Origin: Oceanospirillum sanctuarii
GTDB taxonomy: Bacteria > Pseudomonadota > Gammaproteobacteria > Pseudomonadales > Halomonadaceae
DNA: 64,000 nt
Direction: 5' to 3'
NCBI RefSeq assembly: GCF_002150805.1
Contig: NZ_MTBA01000004.1
Location: 868,001-932,000, forward strand
Part shown: in pieces, positions 36,762-45,994 of the stretch
Layout of the letters: the number at the start of each line of letters is the position of its first letter
How positions within the stretch are numbered: position 1 is the first letter of the stretch
Made by a program: the position numbers and the translations under genes
The notes under the pieces: model-generated
Told to the model about the DNA's origin: nothing
The model's database searches: none
The model's input: only the letters and a program-made list of their open reading frames with translations

Positions 36762-39359
36762 CTATCCGGCACGTAAGACCTGAAGTGGCGGCTGTTTCAC
36801 CACAAAGCGTGTGCCCCAGAGACCCGCCAAGGTAATAATGACCGCCCCGGACATTGGCAGAACCAGCCAATGAGTAAAACTTAGACTATAGTCTAAGTCA
36901 AACAGATTCCGGTACAGCAGAAAGGCGGTCAGTTCAGATGCCATCAGCGCCAGCAGTCCGGCAACAAGTCCAAGTAAAACAAACTCATAGCGCTGAATGC
37001 TGCGAATCATACTGCCTGATGCTCCTAAAGTGCGATAGAGCGCCCCCTCCCGCAATCGTTCATCCAGACTATTTTTCACCGCCGCCAGAAGTAGTACCAG
37101 CCCACTGAGCAGGGTAAAGCCGAGCATCACCTCAATCGCCAGGGTTACCTGCTCCAGAATCTGGCGCACCTGTTCCAGAATCTGGCTGATATCCAGCAAG
37201 GAGACCGCAGGGAAGCTTTTCACCAGATCCGGCACGATACGCTTCTGTTGCTCAGACAAGTAAAAACTTGCCAACAGGGTCTGCGGCATCTGTTCCAGCA
37301 CACCTGGCGGGGTAATCACGTAGAAATTAGGCTGGAAGTTATCCCAGTTCACCTGACGAATGTTGGTCACTTCACCCGTGATAATCTGCCCCGCAAGATC
37401 AAAGCTCAGGGTATCGCCCATGCCTAAGCTCAAACGCTCCGCCATACCGGATTCCAGAGATAAAGGAATTGGTCCTTCAGAACCGGTCTGATAGTTTTCT
37501 CCCCACCAGCGACCCGCAATCACTTGATTATCATCCGGCAGATCCGAACGCCAGGTCAGGTTCAGCTCCCGGTGCAGGGCGTTATCTTCCTTCGCTTTTT
37601 CCGGCACAGCATCACGGGCAGGCTGACCGTTAATCTCGGTCAGACGACCGCGAACAATGGGATACAGCGGCGAGCGCTCAACCTGAGCCTGATCCAGTCG
37701 TTGCGCAAAAGCTTCACTTTCATAGGGCTGGATATTGATGGCAAAGTAATTCGGTGCACTTTGCGGCAACTGCTGTTGCCAACTGGCCAGAAGATCATTT
37801 CGGATCAGCGCCACCAGAGCCACCACCATCAACACCAGACCAAAAGCCATCACCTGCGGCAAAGCAGTCTGCTTATGACTATACAAGCTACGAACCGCCA
37901 GTCTTGGTCGCATTGGCAAACGCGGACCGATCAGTTTCAGTACGCGGAACAACCCCAAGGTCAAAAGAGCCGACAGCGCCAACACAGCAACCAGTCCTAC
38001 CGTTAACCATAGGGTCAGGCGGGCATCTGAGCTGTACCAGTAGATCATTACCACCAGAGCTGCCAACGCCAGACCATACACCACAAAAGAGGAGGGCGAG
38101 GTCATCTCCAGATCACGACGGAACACTCTTAACGGTGAAACATTGCGCAACTGACGCAGAGGTGCACTAGCAAATCCCATCAGCAGAAGAATACCCGTGC
38201 CAATAGAAAGCCCCCAGGGCTGCCAGCCTGCTGATGGCAGATAAACCGGTAACATATCCGCCACCAGAGAAGTACCCGCCAACTGCAGCAGATACCCCAG
38301 CAGGGCACCGCTTAACGCCGCAGCCACGCCGAGCGCCAGCAAAAGCCGCAGATAGATGCCGCCCATAACCGGTGCCGCAAAACCAAAGCTTGCCATTACC
38401 GCCACCGTATCCTGCCGACGACGGGCAAAACGGCCCGCTGCCATGGCAACCGCAACGCCGGAGAGAATTACCGCACCGATACTCGCCAGTTGCAGATAAC
38501 GCTGAGCGCGATCGAGTGCTGAGCCGACGGAAGGCCTGTCTTCACGAATATCCAACAGACGATGGGAAGGTTTCAGCTGAGGTTCCAACCAGCTTTTGAA
38601 CTGATCGATCACTGCCAGATCACCGGCAAACATATAACGGAAACGTACCCTGCTGCCGGGCTGAACCACACCGGTTTCATCAACATCGCTGAAGTTGATC
38701 AAAGAGCGGGGATTCAGGCTCATAAAACCACCGCTGCGGTCCGGCTCTTTATGAATAATACGGGTAATCGTGAACAGCTTACGGCCGATCTCCACCTCGC
38801 CGCCGATGGCAGCATTAAGAGCGGTTAACAAACGCCGATCCACCCAGACTTCACCGGGAGCAGGTAAGAGACCATCACTGTCCACATACCGAACCTCAAC
38901 ATCTTGGGTCGCTATCTCCTGACGCTGCAGCCTGCCCTCCCCTATAGAAGACTGTTCCAGTTCCAAGCCTCCCTTTAGCGGATAACCACTGCCCACTGCT
39001 TTAACCGCAGATAACTGAAAGCCGTTATCACCCGCCACCATACTGGCAAATTCCAGCGAGGGTACTGCCTCAAGGCCTCGATCACGGGCTTCCTGTAGCC
39101 AACGATCGTCAATCTCACGGGGGCTGCGTAATACCAGATCACCACCCATCAGCTGAGCGGCTTGCTGCTCCATACCCCGCTGCAGACGGTCGGCAATAAA
39201 ACCAGTCAGGGCAACCGTCATCACCGCCAACACCAAAGCGGTAAACAACAGATTCAGATCACCGGAACGCCATTCCCTTGCCAATAGCTTAAAGGCCATC
39301 GGCCACTGAGCCACCTTGCGCTTAGTCCCTTTTTCCTGACCTAGCCTGTCTTGCGTCAT
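36762..39359 (-). CDS. ABC transporter permease, YbbP type (FtsX-like)
   Basis: 865 aa from the ATG at 39359. A large MacB/FtsX-type permease: one N-terminal membrane helix (about 33-50), a big periplasmic domain, an FtsX core of several helices (about 305-420), a second periplasmic domain (about 530-740) and a terminal FtsX core (about 745-850). A GAGGAGG ribosome binding site lies 6 nt before the ATG, and the ATPase stop codon is 1 nt upstream, so the two are coupled. The open frame extends further upstream into the ATPase gene. Together they form a predicted lipoprotein or envelope-substrate exporter next to tesA, as in E. coli. The substrate is unknown. Confidence 0.9.
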   Translation of the reverse strand: MTQDRLGQEKGTKRKVAQWPMAFKLLAREWRSGDLNLLFTALVLAVMTVALTGFIADRLQRGMEQQAAQLMGGDLVLRSPREIDDRWLQEARDRGLEAVPSLEFASMVAGDNGFQLSAVKAVGSGYPLKGGLELEQSSIGEGRLQRQEIATQDVEVRYVDSDGLLPAPGEVWVDRRLLTALNAAIGGEVEIGRKLFTITRIIHKEPDRSGGFMSLNPRSLINFSDVDETGVVQPGSRVRFRYMFAGDLAVIDQFKSWLEPQLKPSHRLLDIREDRPSVGSALDRAQRYLQLASIGAVILSGVAVAMAAGRFARRRQDTVAVMASFGFAAPVMGGIYLRLLLALGVAAALSGALLGYLLQLAGTSLVADMLPVYLPSAGWQPWGLSIGTGILLLMGFASAPLRQLRNVSPLRVFRRDLEMTSPSSFVVYGLALAALVVMIYWYSSDARLTLWLTVGLVAVLALSALLTLGLFRVLKLIGPRLPMRPRLAVRSLYSHKQTALPQVMAFGLVLMVVALVALIRNDLLASWQQQLPQSAPNYFAINIQPYESEAFAQRLDQAQVERSPLYPIVRGRLTEINGQPARDAVPEKAKEDNALHRELNLTWRSDLPDDNQVIAGRWWGENYQTGSEGPIPLSLESGMAERLSLGMGDTLSFDLAGQIITGEVTNIRQVNWDNFQPNFYVITPPGVLEQMPQTLLASFYLSEQQKRIVPDLVKSFPAVSLLDISQILEQVRQILEQVTLAIEVMLGFTLLSGLVLLLAAVKNSLDERLREGALYRTLGASGSMIRSIQRYEFVLLGLVAGLLALMASELTAFLLYRNLFDLDYSLSFTHWLVLPMSGAVIITLAGLWGTRFVVKQPPLQVLRAG

Positions 39360-39360
39360 C

Positions 39361-40107
39361 TCAGGCCTCCTCTGCAACAGCAACCGCCGCTTCTTCATGC
39401 AGAAGGCCATCACTCAAGGTCAGGCGACGCTGGCAGTGTTGCGCAAGATTGGCGTCATGGGTCACCAGAATAAGCGTGGTGTTATTCTCTTTATTCAGGG
39501 TAAACAGCAGATCGATAATGGACTGACCAGTAACACTGTCCAGATTGCCGGTTGGTTCATCGGCAAACAGCACCAGCGGATCACCAGCAAAGGCGCGGGC
39601 AATCGCAACGCGCTGCTGCTCACCACCGGAAAGCTGACGGGGATAATGTTTGGTGCGCTCGCCCAAACCGACACGCTCCAGCCATTGACGGGCTTTGGCC
39701 TGATAATCTTTCTCCCCAGCCAGCTCCAGCGGTAGCATGACATTTTCCAGTGCCGTCAGGTGCTCTAAAAGCTGAAAGGACTGAAAAACAAAACCCACCT
39801 GCTGACGCATCTGCGCCCTGCCCTCTTCGTCCAACTGGCTCATCGGCTGATCGTTCAACCAGATCTCACCACCGGAGGCCTGATCCAATCCCGCCAAAAG
39901 ACCGAGCAAAGTTGATTTACCGGCACCGGAACTTCCGAGAATCGCCACACTCTCACCGGCATAGATCTGGCAGTTCACACCTTGCAGAATATGCAGTTCC
40001 TGACCATCCGCATCGGTGACCGTTCTGATCAGCTTGTCGGTGCGTATAACGGATTTGATCTCTGTGTTAGCATTTTTTTCACGATTTTCAGAAGCGGGAG
40101 CCTTCAT
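39361..40107 (-). CDS. ABC transporter ATP-binding protein, YbbA type
   Basis: 248 aa, the LolD/MacB-like ATPase family. Walker [10 protein letters not shown] is at about 58-66, signature [15 protein letters not shown], and Walker [13 protein letters not shown]. It is partner of the downstream permease and works as a cytoplasmic dimer. The start ATG lies in the same CATG as the tesA start on the other strand. In E. coli YbbA-YbbP also sits beside TesA. The transported molecule is unknown. Confidence 0.93.
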   Translation of the reverse strand: MKAPASENREKNANTEIKSVIRTDKLIRTVTDADGQELHILQGVNCQIYAGESVAILGSSGAGKSTLLGLLAGLDQASGGEIWLNDQPMSQLDEEGRAQMRQQVGFVFQSFQLLEHLTALENVMLPLELAGEKDYQAKARQWLERVGLGERTKHYPRQLSGGEQQRVAIARAFAGDPLVLFADEPTGNLDSVTGQSIIDLLFTLNKENNTTLILVTHDANLAQHCQRRLTLSDGLLHEEAAVAVAEEA

Positions 40108-40867
40108 GTCGATTCAACATCCTTTAACGGTGAACGGTACGGCGAAGAGCCAAATACTGGCCGGTGTTGCTATCAGTGCTTATCTTTCTACGTCTGTTTT
40201 GTCGTCAACGATCAGACGTCTGTTCAGTTTGCTTGTTTTGTTGATGCTGCCTTTTCTGCTGCTGACCGCAACTCAGGTTCAGGCAGGCGATTCCCCTCAG
40301 TCCAAGCAAACGCTACTGGTTCTGGGCGATAGTATCAGTGCAGGTTACGGCCTGCGTCAGGGACAAGGTTGGGTTGACCTACTGGATAAACGGCTAAAGC
40401 AGCAGGGTTATGAGACACAGGTGGTCAACGCCAGTATCAGTGGTGAAACCACTCAGGGAGGACTCACCCGTCTGCCTGCTCTACTCCGACAACATCAGCC
40501 GGATCTGGTTCTGCTCGAATTAGGCGGTAACGACGGCTTGCGAGGTCTGCCGCTGCACCTGATGCAGAATAACCTCAGTCGTATGATCGATCTTAGTCGT
40601 CAGGCACAAGCAACGCCCGTATTACTGGGCATTCAGCTGCCACCTAACTATGGCCGTCGATACACCTCTGCCTTCGCTGCTGTGTATCCAGCACTGGCTG
40701 AACAAAAACAGGTCGCAGTAGTGCCTTTTATTCTGGAGAAAATTGCCATCTACCCGGATCTGATGCAAAGCGACGGTATTCACCCCAAAGCCGAAGCCCA
40801 GCGCCAGTTATTGGATAATATCTGGCCAAGCCTTAAACCACTCTTAAAAATGTCTGAGCAGGGTTAA
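40106..40867 (+). CDS. tesA: Periplasmic acyl-CoA thioesterase/arylesterase TesA
   Basis: 253 aa. An SGNH hydrolase with lysophospholipase and thioesterase activity, exported. An unusually long N-region (about 32 aa) precedes the RR-containing signal segment (RRLFSLLVLLMLPFLLLT), with cleavage after VQA likely. Block I VLGDSISAGYGL holds the catalytic Ser, LGGNDGLRG the oxyanion Asn, and DGIHP the Asp-His pair. The GGGAG ribosome binding site supports the ATG at 40106, though an internal start nearer the hydrophobic core is possible. Divergent from ybbA, as in E. coli. Confidence 0.93.
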   Translation: MSIQHPLTVNGTAKSQILAGVAISAYLSTSVLSSTIRRLFSLLVLLMLPFLLLTATQVQAGDSPQSKQTLLVLGDSISAGYGLRQGQGWVDLLDKRLKQQGYETQVVNASISGETTQGGLTRLPALLRQHQPDLVLLELGGNDGLRGLPLHLMQNNLSRMIDLSRQAQATPVLLGIQLPPNYGRRYTSAFAAVYPALAEQKQVAVVPFILEKIAIYPDLMQSDGIHPKAEAQRQLLDNIWPSLKPLLKMSEQG

Positions 40868-40917
40868 CGCAGAGCCTTTAGTTTCTGGTTTCAGGCTTCC
40901 TGCTTCTGAACAGAAGT

Positions 40918-40957
40918 AAAAACGGCACAGCTCTGACTGGAACTGTGCCGTTTCTGT
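40918..40957. terminator. Bidirectional terminator after tesA
   Basis: Perfect 11-bp stem AAACGGCACAG/CTGTGCCGTTT with a 12-nt loop, A-rich upstream and T-rich downstream, between convergent genes. Confidence 0.8.
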
Positions 40958-40990
40958 TTACTGGGGCAGATTCACCATGCCTGATCGAGC

Positions 40991-41251
40991 TTACTTTGCG
41001 TCAATGGCTGCCAGCTGATCCGCACAAGCCTCAACCAGCGCAAATCTTGGCTGTAGTTTGCCCTCTACCTCAACCTGTTCGGTGAACATACTGGCCGGAC
41101 GTACCCAAAGCCCGCGCTCACCATACAGCGCACGATAAAGTACCAGGGTTTCCTCGGTTTCACTGTGAGTTACTTCGCCCATCACCAGATAACGCGGGCC
41201 TTTATAGTGTTGGTAGATTCCGGTTTGAATCGACTCTTTTTTAACCGACAT
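40991..41251 (-). CDS. DUF1653 domain protein
   Basis: 86 aa from the ATG at 41251. Small DUF1653 family protein: GIYQHYKGPRYLVMGEVTHSE is the signature, followed by LVLYRALYGERGLWVRPASMF. Function unknown; a small beta-barrel-like fold is likely. The open frame extends 7 codons further upstream, but the GGAG site and family start favour this ATG. Convergent with tesA. Confidence 0.9.
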   Translation of the reverse strand: MSVKKESIQTGIYQHYKGPRYLVMGEVTHSETEETLVLYRALYGERGLWVRPASMFTEQVEVEGKLQPRFALVEACADQLAAIDAK

Positions 41252-41300
41252 CGCAAAATTTCTCCGTAACAAAAAGGTGTGTTCAGGCTTCAGGGCTGAT

Positions 41301-42227
41301 CTATTTAAGTGCCGCTTTCAACGCATCTTTCTGGGCTCTGCTTTTATGCTGTTGAATCAGAAGGCCGCCAATAATAAAGCCAAGACCGATCAGGGTGGAT
41401 GGATAGATGGTTTCTCCCAACAGGAAATAGATCAGAATCAGAGAGATAAAGGGCGACAGAAAGATCAGGTTGCTGATTTTCGCAGTCTGAGAGGTCAGAC
41501 GCATTGCTGTCAGCCAACAGACAAACGCCAGTCCCATCTCAAAGGTTCCGATATAGGCTGCTGCTGCCAGACTCTGCCAATCCGGCACTATCAAGAGCCC
41601 CTGCCAGAGGTTTACCACCAGCAGAATTGGCAGCGCCATAACAAAATTCAGCAGAAGCCCAACCACAGGCTCTCGCTGATCTTTGGTGTTCAGAATCCAG
41701 TACCCCGCCCAGATCAGGGTACTGAACAGCGCCAGCCCCACACCCGGCAGGTTGCTGAACTCCAGCCCGAGCACATTTCCCCGTGTAGCAATGACCAGAA
41801 CACCACCATAACAAACAAGACCAGCTAACAGATCCTGCACCCTCAGTTTCTGCCCTAAAAACGGTACTGACAAAAATGCCAGCGTCAGTGCCCAGGAGTA
41901 ATTCAGCGCCTGAGCTTCCTGAGCAGGCAGCAGGTCATAGGCCGCAAACAGAATCACATAATAAAGCGCGGGATTCAGCGCGCCGAAAAGGACCGAAGCC
42001 CGCCATTGAGCAGGCGTCAGATCACGAATCAGGGCCCATTTTTTCTGAACGGTTACGGTCAGCATTAGGGTGACGATAGAAAAGATTGCTGCCCACAGCA
42101 GTAGCTGAACCGGAGCTAACTCTCTAAGCCCCAGCTTGAAGGCGATGGCGACGGTGGACCACATAAGAACGGCGGTCAGCGCAAAGAGGAAAGCACGCTT
42201 GTCCTGCGCCTGTTGACTGTTTGTCAT
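41301..42227 (-). CDS. DMT superfamily transporter (EamA domain)
   Basis: 308 aa with about ten membrane helices in two EamA repeats. LFALTAVLMWSTVAIAFKLGL opens repeat 1 and LGLEFSNLPGVGLALFSTLIWAGYWI opens repeat 2. These inner-membrane exporters move amino acids or other metabolites; the substrate cannot be read from sequence. The C-terminus is basic (QQHKSRAQKDALKAALK). The ribosome binding site is GGAG. Downstream gene DUF1653 is 49 nt away on the same strand. Confidence 0.92.
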   Translation of the reverse strand: MTNSQQAQDKRAFLFALTAVLMWSTVAIAFKLGLRELAPVQLLLWAAIFSIVTLMLTVTVQKKWALIRDLTPAQWRASVLFGALNPALYYVILFAAYDLLPAQEAQALNYSWALTLAFLSVPFLGQKLRVQDLLAGLVCYGGVLVIATRGNVLGLEFSNLPGVGLALFSTLIWAGYWILNTKDQREPVVGLLLNFVMALPILLVVNLWQGLLIVPDWQSLAAAAYIGTFEMGLAFVCWLTAMRLTSQTAKISNLIFLSPFISLILIYFLLGETIYPSTLIGLGFIIGGLLIQQHKSRAQKDALKAALK

Positions 42228-42364
42228 GGAGACTCCTGTAAAACCCTCTCCGGGGTATGACGTTAACGGAAAGGTTAAGCTTGGGTAAAAGCCGTCAGAT
42301 GATATAGTCTTCTATTCCGCCTCTGACGGTATTGCAGTTTGATGGCTTTTCAGTGGAGATGACG

Positions 42365-42877
42365 ATGACCAGCCCAACCCCTAAAAACACTCTGACCCTC
42401 AGTGATATCCAGGCGGAACAGCATCAGTTCCGACAAAGCTGTAAGACTCTGATTCTCGCGACACTGAACTCTGATGACTGGCCGGAAGCAAGCTACGCTC
42501 CCTTTATCGAAGATGAAGCGGGTAATCACTATATCTTCGTCAGTGAACTGGCTGCTCATACTCAGCATCTGCTGGAAAATAAAAAGGTTTCCTGGATGTT
42601 GATCGCGGACGAGCAGGATACCCGACAACTCTTTGCCCGACAGCGTTTCACCTGTGTTGGTCACGTTGATGTGATCGCCAGAGAGGCGGCAGAATTTGCC
42701 GACAGACTGGAGCAGATGCAAGAGCGCTTTGGAGAAATTATTGATCTGCTGAAAGGTTTAGGAGATTTCCATCTGCTGAAACTGATGCCGGAACGAGCAA
42801 CCTATGTACGGGGTTTCGGTCAGGCCTATGCGCTCTCCGGTGACGGGCTGAATCAGATCGAACATCTGAAGCGCTAA
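42365..42877 (+). CDS. HugZ-like pyridoxamine-phosphate oxidase family protein
   Basis: 170 aa. Split-barrel FMN-binding fold of the PNPOx/HugZ type: FRQSCKTLILATLNSDDWPEASYAPF opens the barrel, followed by YIFVSELAAHTQHLLENKKVSWMLI and the C-terminal DFHLLKLMPERATYVRGFGQAY, which is the haem-utilisation HugZ-like ending. The ATG at 42365 has GGAG at 6-nt spacing. The second ATG at 42359 is too close to it. A role in haem breakdown or flavin chemistry is plausible but not shown. It shares the fold with the C-terminus of the cyclase at 28.6 kb. Confidence 0.85.
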   Translation: MTSPTPKNTLTLSDIQAEQHQFRQSCKTLILATLNSDDWPEASYAPFIEDEAGNHYIFVSELAAHTQHLLENKKVSWMLIADEQDTRQLFARQRFTCVGHVDVIAREAAEFADRLEQMQERFGEIIDLLKGLGDFHLLKLMPERATYVRGFGQAYALSGDGLNQIEHLKR

Positions 42878-42911
42878 GCGTCACGCCTTTCATCCCATCT
42901 CAATCAGAATC

Positions 42912-43244
42912 CTACTCAGATCTGGAGCGCACCGGACTGTCGGAATGCCCTAAAGAGCGCTCCGGATCGATGGCATCCCGAATCCGCTGCTTGATCACCT
43001 TTGACTCCGGAAAACCGCCATCGGCTTTGCGCTCCCAAAGCAGCGTCTCTTCCAGCCAGATTTCGTAACGGCCACCGGTTGAAGGTGCCAAAGCCACTTC
43101 CTGCAAATAATCACTGAAGGTGTAAAGAATCTCCTGTGCGATCCAGGCTGCGCGCAGCATCCAGTTACATTGGGTGCAGTAATAGATGGTGATTTTGGGC
43201 TTTGGCTGAGATTGCGCAATCTCACGAGCGGTCTGGTCTGACAT
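42912..43244 (-). CDS. SelT/SelW/SelH-like (Rdx family) protein
   Basis: 110 aa. A thioredoxin-like Rdx family protein: ITIYYCTQCNWMLRAAWIAQEIL carries the CxxC motif (C23, C26), and APSTGGRYEIWL and the FPESKVIKQRIRD segment match the SelW family ending. These proteins are thought to act in redox signalling. The Cys-Cys form (no Sec) is usual in bacteria. Its target is unknown. Confidence 0.92.
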   Translation of the reverse strand: MSDQTAREIAQSQPKPKITIYYCTQCNWMLRAAWIAQEILYTFSDYLQEVALAPSTGGRYEIWLEETLLWERKADGGFPESKVIKQRIRDAIDPERSLGHSDSPVRSRSE

Positions 43245-43315
43245 GGGTCTCTCCGAAGGACGGATTCAGCATCTTTAGAGATCAGCGAACGATCTTTGGT
43301 GGAAGTAGAAACAAA

Positions 43316-43346
43316 CAAGCCTTCGGCTCAAAGAACCGAAGGCTTG
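43316..43346 (-). terminator. Terminator after the DHH gene
   Basis: Perfect 11-bp stem CAAGCCTTCGG/CCGAAGGCTTG with a 9-nt loop, followed on the minus strand by TTTGTTTC. Lies about 60 nt past the DHH gene stop codon. Confidence 0.75.
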
Positions 43347-43405
43347 CGATGCCCTTTTAAAGGCTTGCAGTGCTTTTATCCGGAGCCGCTTAAACGACCA
43401 ACAGA

Positions 43406-44338
43406 TCAGCCGTCAGCGTTGATCTTAGCGATAATAGCTTGCAGAGATTCTGCAGCTTTATCGTTATCAACCTGACAGGTACCAGCATTCATGTGGCCAC
43501 CACCGCCATACTGCAAGCAAAGTTCGCCAACATTGGTGTTAGAGCTACGATCCAGAATCGATTTACCGACAGCAAATACGGTGTTCTGCTGCTTCAGGCC
43601 CCAAAGTACGTGAATGGAGATGTTGCACTCAGGATACAGGGCATAAATCATAAAGCGGTTAGTCGCCCAGATCGTGTCTTCTTCACGCAGATCCAGAACC
43701 ACCAGATTGCCGTGAACGGTACTGCAGCGTTTGATCTGCTCAACCGCTTTCGCTTCCTGCTCAAAGTACAGTTCAACACGCTCTTTAACATCTTCCAGCT
43801 TGAGGATGTCATCGATGTTGTGATGCGCGCAGTAATCGATCAGCTGCATCATCAGTTGGTAGTTAGAGATGCGGAACTCACGGAAACGACCCAGACCCGT
43901 ACGGGCATCCATCAGGAAGTTCATCAGTACCCAGCCTTCCGGCTTCAGGATCTCGTCACGGCTGAACTGAGCAGAGTCACCCTTGTCTACCGCTTCCATC
44001 ATATCGTTCCAGGAAGCCGGGAACTTGTCTGCACCGCCGTAGTAGTCATAAACCACGCGTGCCGCAGAAGGCGCTTCAGGATCGATAATATGGTTATCAA
44101 TGCTGCTGTCGTTACGCAGAGTCTCACTCAGGTGGTGGTCAAACGCCAGATGACAGCCTTTTACGTAAGGCAGGTTGGTGGTGATATCCGAACCTGTAAT
44201 CTCGATTTTGCCATCCTGCATATCTTTAGGATGCACAAACAAAATATCATCAATCATATCGAGGTGCTTCAGCAGCACCGCACACACCAGACCGTCAAAA
44301 TCACTGCGGGTAACCAGTCGGAACTTTTGACCTGACAT
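43406..44338 (-). CDS. DHH family phosphoesterase (exopolyphosphatase-related)
   Basis: 310 aa. DHH superfamily fold: TRSDFDGL (Asp metal ligands, 11-17) and FDHH (66-69), then a DHHA1-like C-terminal half with GGGGHMNAGTC near the end. Such proteins hydrolyse short phosphodiesters or pyrophosphates, but related exopolyphosphatase names are loosely applied. It is cytosolic, with no membrane segment. Substrate cannot be read from sequence. It is transcribed alone, with a terminator downstream. Confidence 0.88.
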   Translation of the reverse strand: MSGQKFRLVTRSDFDGLVCAVLLKHLDMIDDILFVHPKDMQDGKIEITGSDITTNLPYVKGCHLAFDHHLSETLRNDSSIDNHIIDPEAPSAARVVYDYYGGADKFPASWNDMMEAVDKGDSAQFSRDEILKPEGWVLMNFLMDARTGLGRFREFRISNYQLMMQLIDYCAHHNIDDILKLEDVKERVELYFEQEAKAVEQIKRCSTVHGNLVVLDLREEDTIWATNRFMIYALYPECNISIHVLWGLKQQNTVFAVGKSILDRSSNTNVGELCLQYGGGGHMNAGTCQVDNDKAAESLQAIIAKINADG

Positions 44339-44578
44339 CAGTCTCTCCTGTCTCTTTGTCGGGCACGCTCAGACTGCGCACCACCCCTGTTTCTACTCTG
44401 CTGTTTCTACTCAGAAAAACATCGTTTTATCTGAGTTTCCATTCTGAGGTTAAACATATCATTTATCGGCACCTCAGAGAACAAAACGCCCTGACTAAAA
44501 CACGTTCAATGTGGGTATTTTTCAATCTTAGCGCAAAAAGCAGCTGAGCATTGTTACAAGACTCACAAAAATCAGCGC

Positions 44579-45769
44579 CTAAACCGAAGTTGAACCTTGT
44601 ACATCCCGCTTCTGCCGCTGGCTAATCCACCAGAGAGCGATCAGCATAATGCCCAGCAGCGGAATCGGCAGCAGATTCACCCATTGCCAGCCCAGACCAT
44701 GGATAACCTGCCCCGCATAAAGCGATGCCATCGCCTGAAGACCAAACACTGCAAAGTCATTAACCGCCTGAGCTTTGAAGCGCTCTTTATGATCGTAATA
44801 TCGTGTCAGAAGCGTGGTAGAACCAACAAACAGGAAGTTCCAGCCAACACCCAACAACACTAACGCCCACCAGTAATGCATCAGGCCGTGGCCGCTTAAC
44901 GCCACCAGACTGCAAGCAAGTAACAGCAGAGTACCGAGGCTCATCACCCGACTGACGCCTAAAGTGCCGATAATGAGCCCCGTCAGCAGTGATGGCAGAT
45001 ACATAGCCGCAACGTGACTCTGGATAACCCGCGCTGTTGCTTCAAGGGAGTGGCCGTCCATCACATGCATGCTGATCGGCGTTGCCGTCATGATAAAGCT
45101 CATTACTGCATAGGCCGTAACACCACCTAAAACAGCAATAAAGAATCCGGGACGACTTAACAGAGTCTTTACCGATGGTTTGTGATGCGTATCCTCTTCC
45201 GCACTCAGGGTTTTGGTAGGTCGAATCATCAAAAGAAGCACCAATGCCAACAGAATCAGACCTGCCAGCACCACAAAGGAACCGACAAACTTCTGCTCAA
45301 ACCAGTTTGCGGCTACCTGAGCTAATTCCGGACCGATAAAAGCTGCAATAACACCACCAACCAGTACAAAAGAGATCGCCTTACCGGTTTGCTCTTTGGA
45401 TGCACTTTCTGCGGCAGCAAAACGATATTGCTGAACAAACGCCAGATGGAAACCAACCAGCGCAGTAGCTGTCACAAAGAGAGCAAAAGAATGGATGCTT
45501 AACGCAAATGCAGCTAACAGATTGGCCAGAACACCACCAAGGGCACCGAGCATAAAACCGCGCTTTCGTCCGAGACGCTGCATGATCATGGCAGCAGGAA
45601 TGGTACTCAGTGCCGTACCGATAACCATGAAGGCAACAGGCAGTGTCGCCAGACGCGGATCAGGGGCTAAATCACCTCCGATCAGGCCTCCGATAAAGAT
45701 CACAACCGGAGCGGCAGACATTGCAAGGGCAGAAGCTAATGCCAATAGCAGTACGTTACGAAGGTTCAC
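44579..45769 (-). CDS. MFS transporter
   Basis: 396 aa from a GTG start with AAGGAG five bases upstream; a TTG six codons further has no ribosome binding site. Twelve predicted helices in two halves; the inter-helix loop motif MQRLGRKRGFMLGALGG is the MFS A-motif. Other loops (RPTKTLSAEEDTHHKPSV) mark the central cytoplasmic linker. Substrate unknown. It is divergent from nsrR (start 45995), so NsrR may control it, which is inference. Confidence 0.88.
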   Translation of the reverse strand: MNLRNVLLLALASALAMSAAPVVIFIGGLIGGDLAPDPRLATLPVAFMVIGTALSTIPAAMIMQRLGRKRGFMLGALGGVLANLLAAFALSIHSFALFVTATALVGFHLAFVQQYRFAAAESASKEQTGKAISFVLVGGVIAAFIGPELAQVAANWFEQKFVGSFVVLAGLILLALVLLLMIRPTKTLSAEEDTHHKPSVKTLLSRPGFFIAVLGGVTAYAVMSFIMTATPISMHVMDGHSLEATARVIQSHVAAMYLPSLLTGLIIGTLGVSRVMSLGTLLLLACSLVALSGHGLMHYWWALVLLGVGWNFLFVGSTTLLTRYYDHKERFKAQAVNDFAVFGLQAMASLYAGQVIHGLGWQWVNLLPIPLLGIMLIALWWISQRQKRDVQGSTSV

Positions 45770-45843
45770 AAAAGCTCCTTTTATCAATTAAATTAGAGTC
45801 TTAGCTTGAAATAATGTTAAACAGGTCACACTTTGTCGCCAAG

Positions 45844-45890
45844 TTGTACATAAAAAGCTGCATTTGATTGCAAAGATATACAATGCAGAC
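45844..45890. promoter_or_regulatory. Possible NsrR operator region
   Basis: Between the MFS gene and nsrR, AAGCTGCATTTGA at about 45855 resembles the left half of the E. coli NsrR box (AAGATGCATTTGA). A CTGCATT/AATGCAG inverted repeat spans 45858-45888. The right half-site of the classical box is not clearly present, so autoregulation or control of the MFS gene is only a suggestion. Confidence 0.3.
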
Positions 45891-45994
45891 AGCAATAGCG
45901 TGTTAGAATTGTTGTCATAGAGTGAGTAATCCTGCATGGAGTCGCAGGAAGATACCACAGGGCTTAAATTAGGAACTATAGGGGGTCGTGCATC

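Noticed and set aside
44389-44416. Direct repeat TGTTTCTACTC twice upstream of the DHH gene
   Set aside because: Only 11 bases, imperfect context, no regulator known; likely chance.
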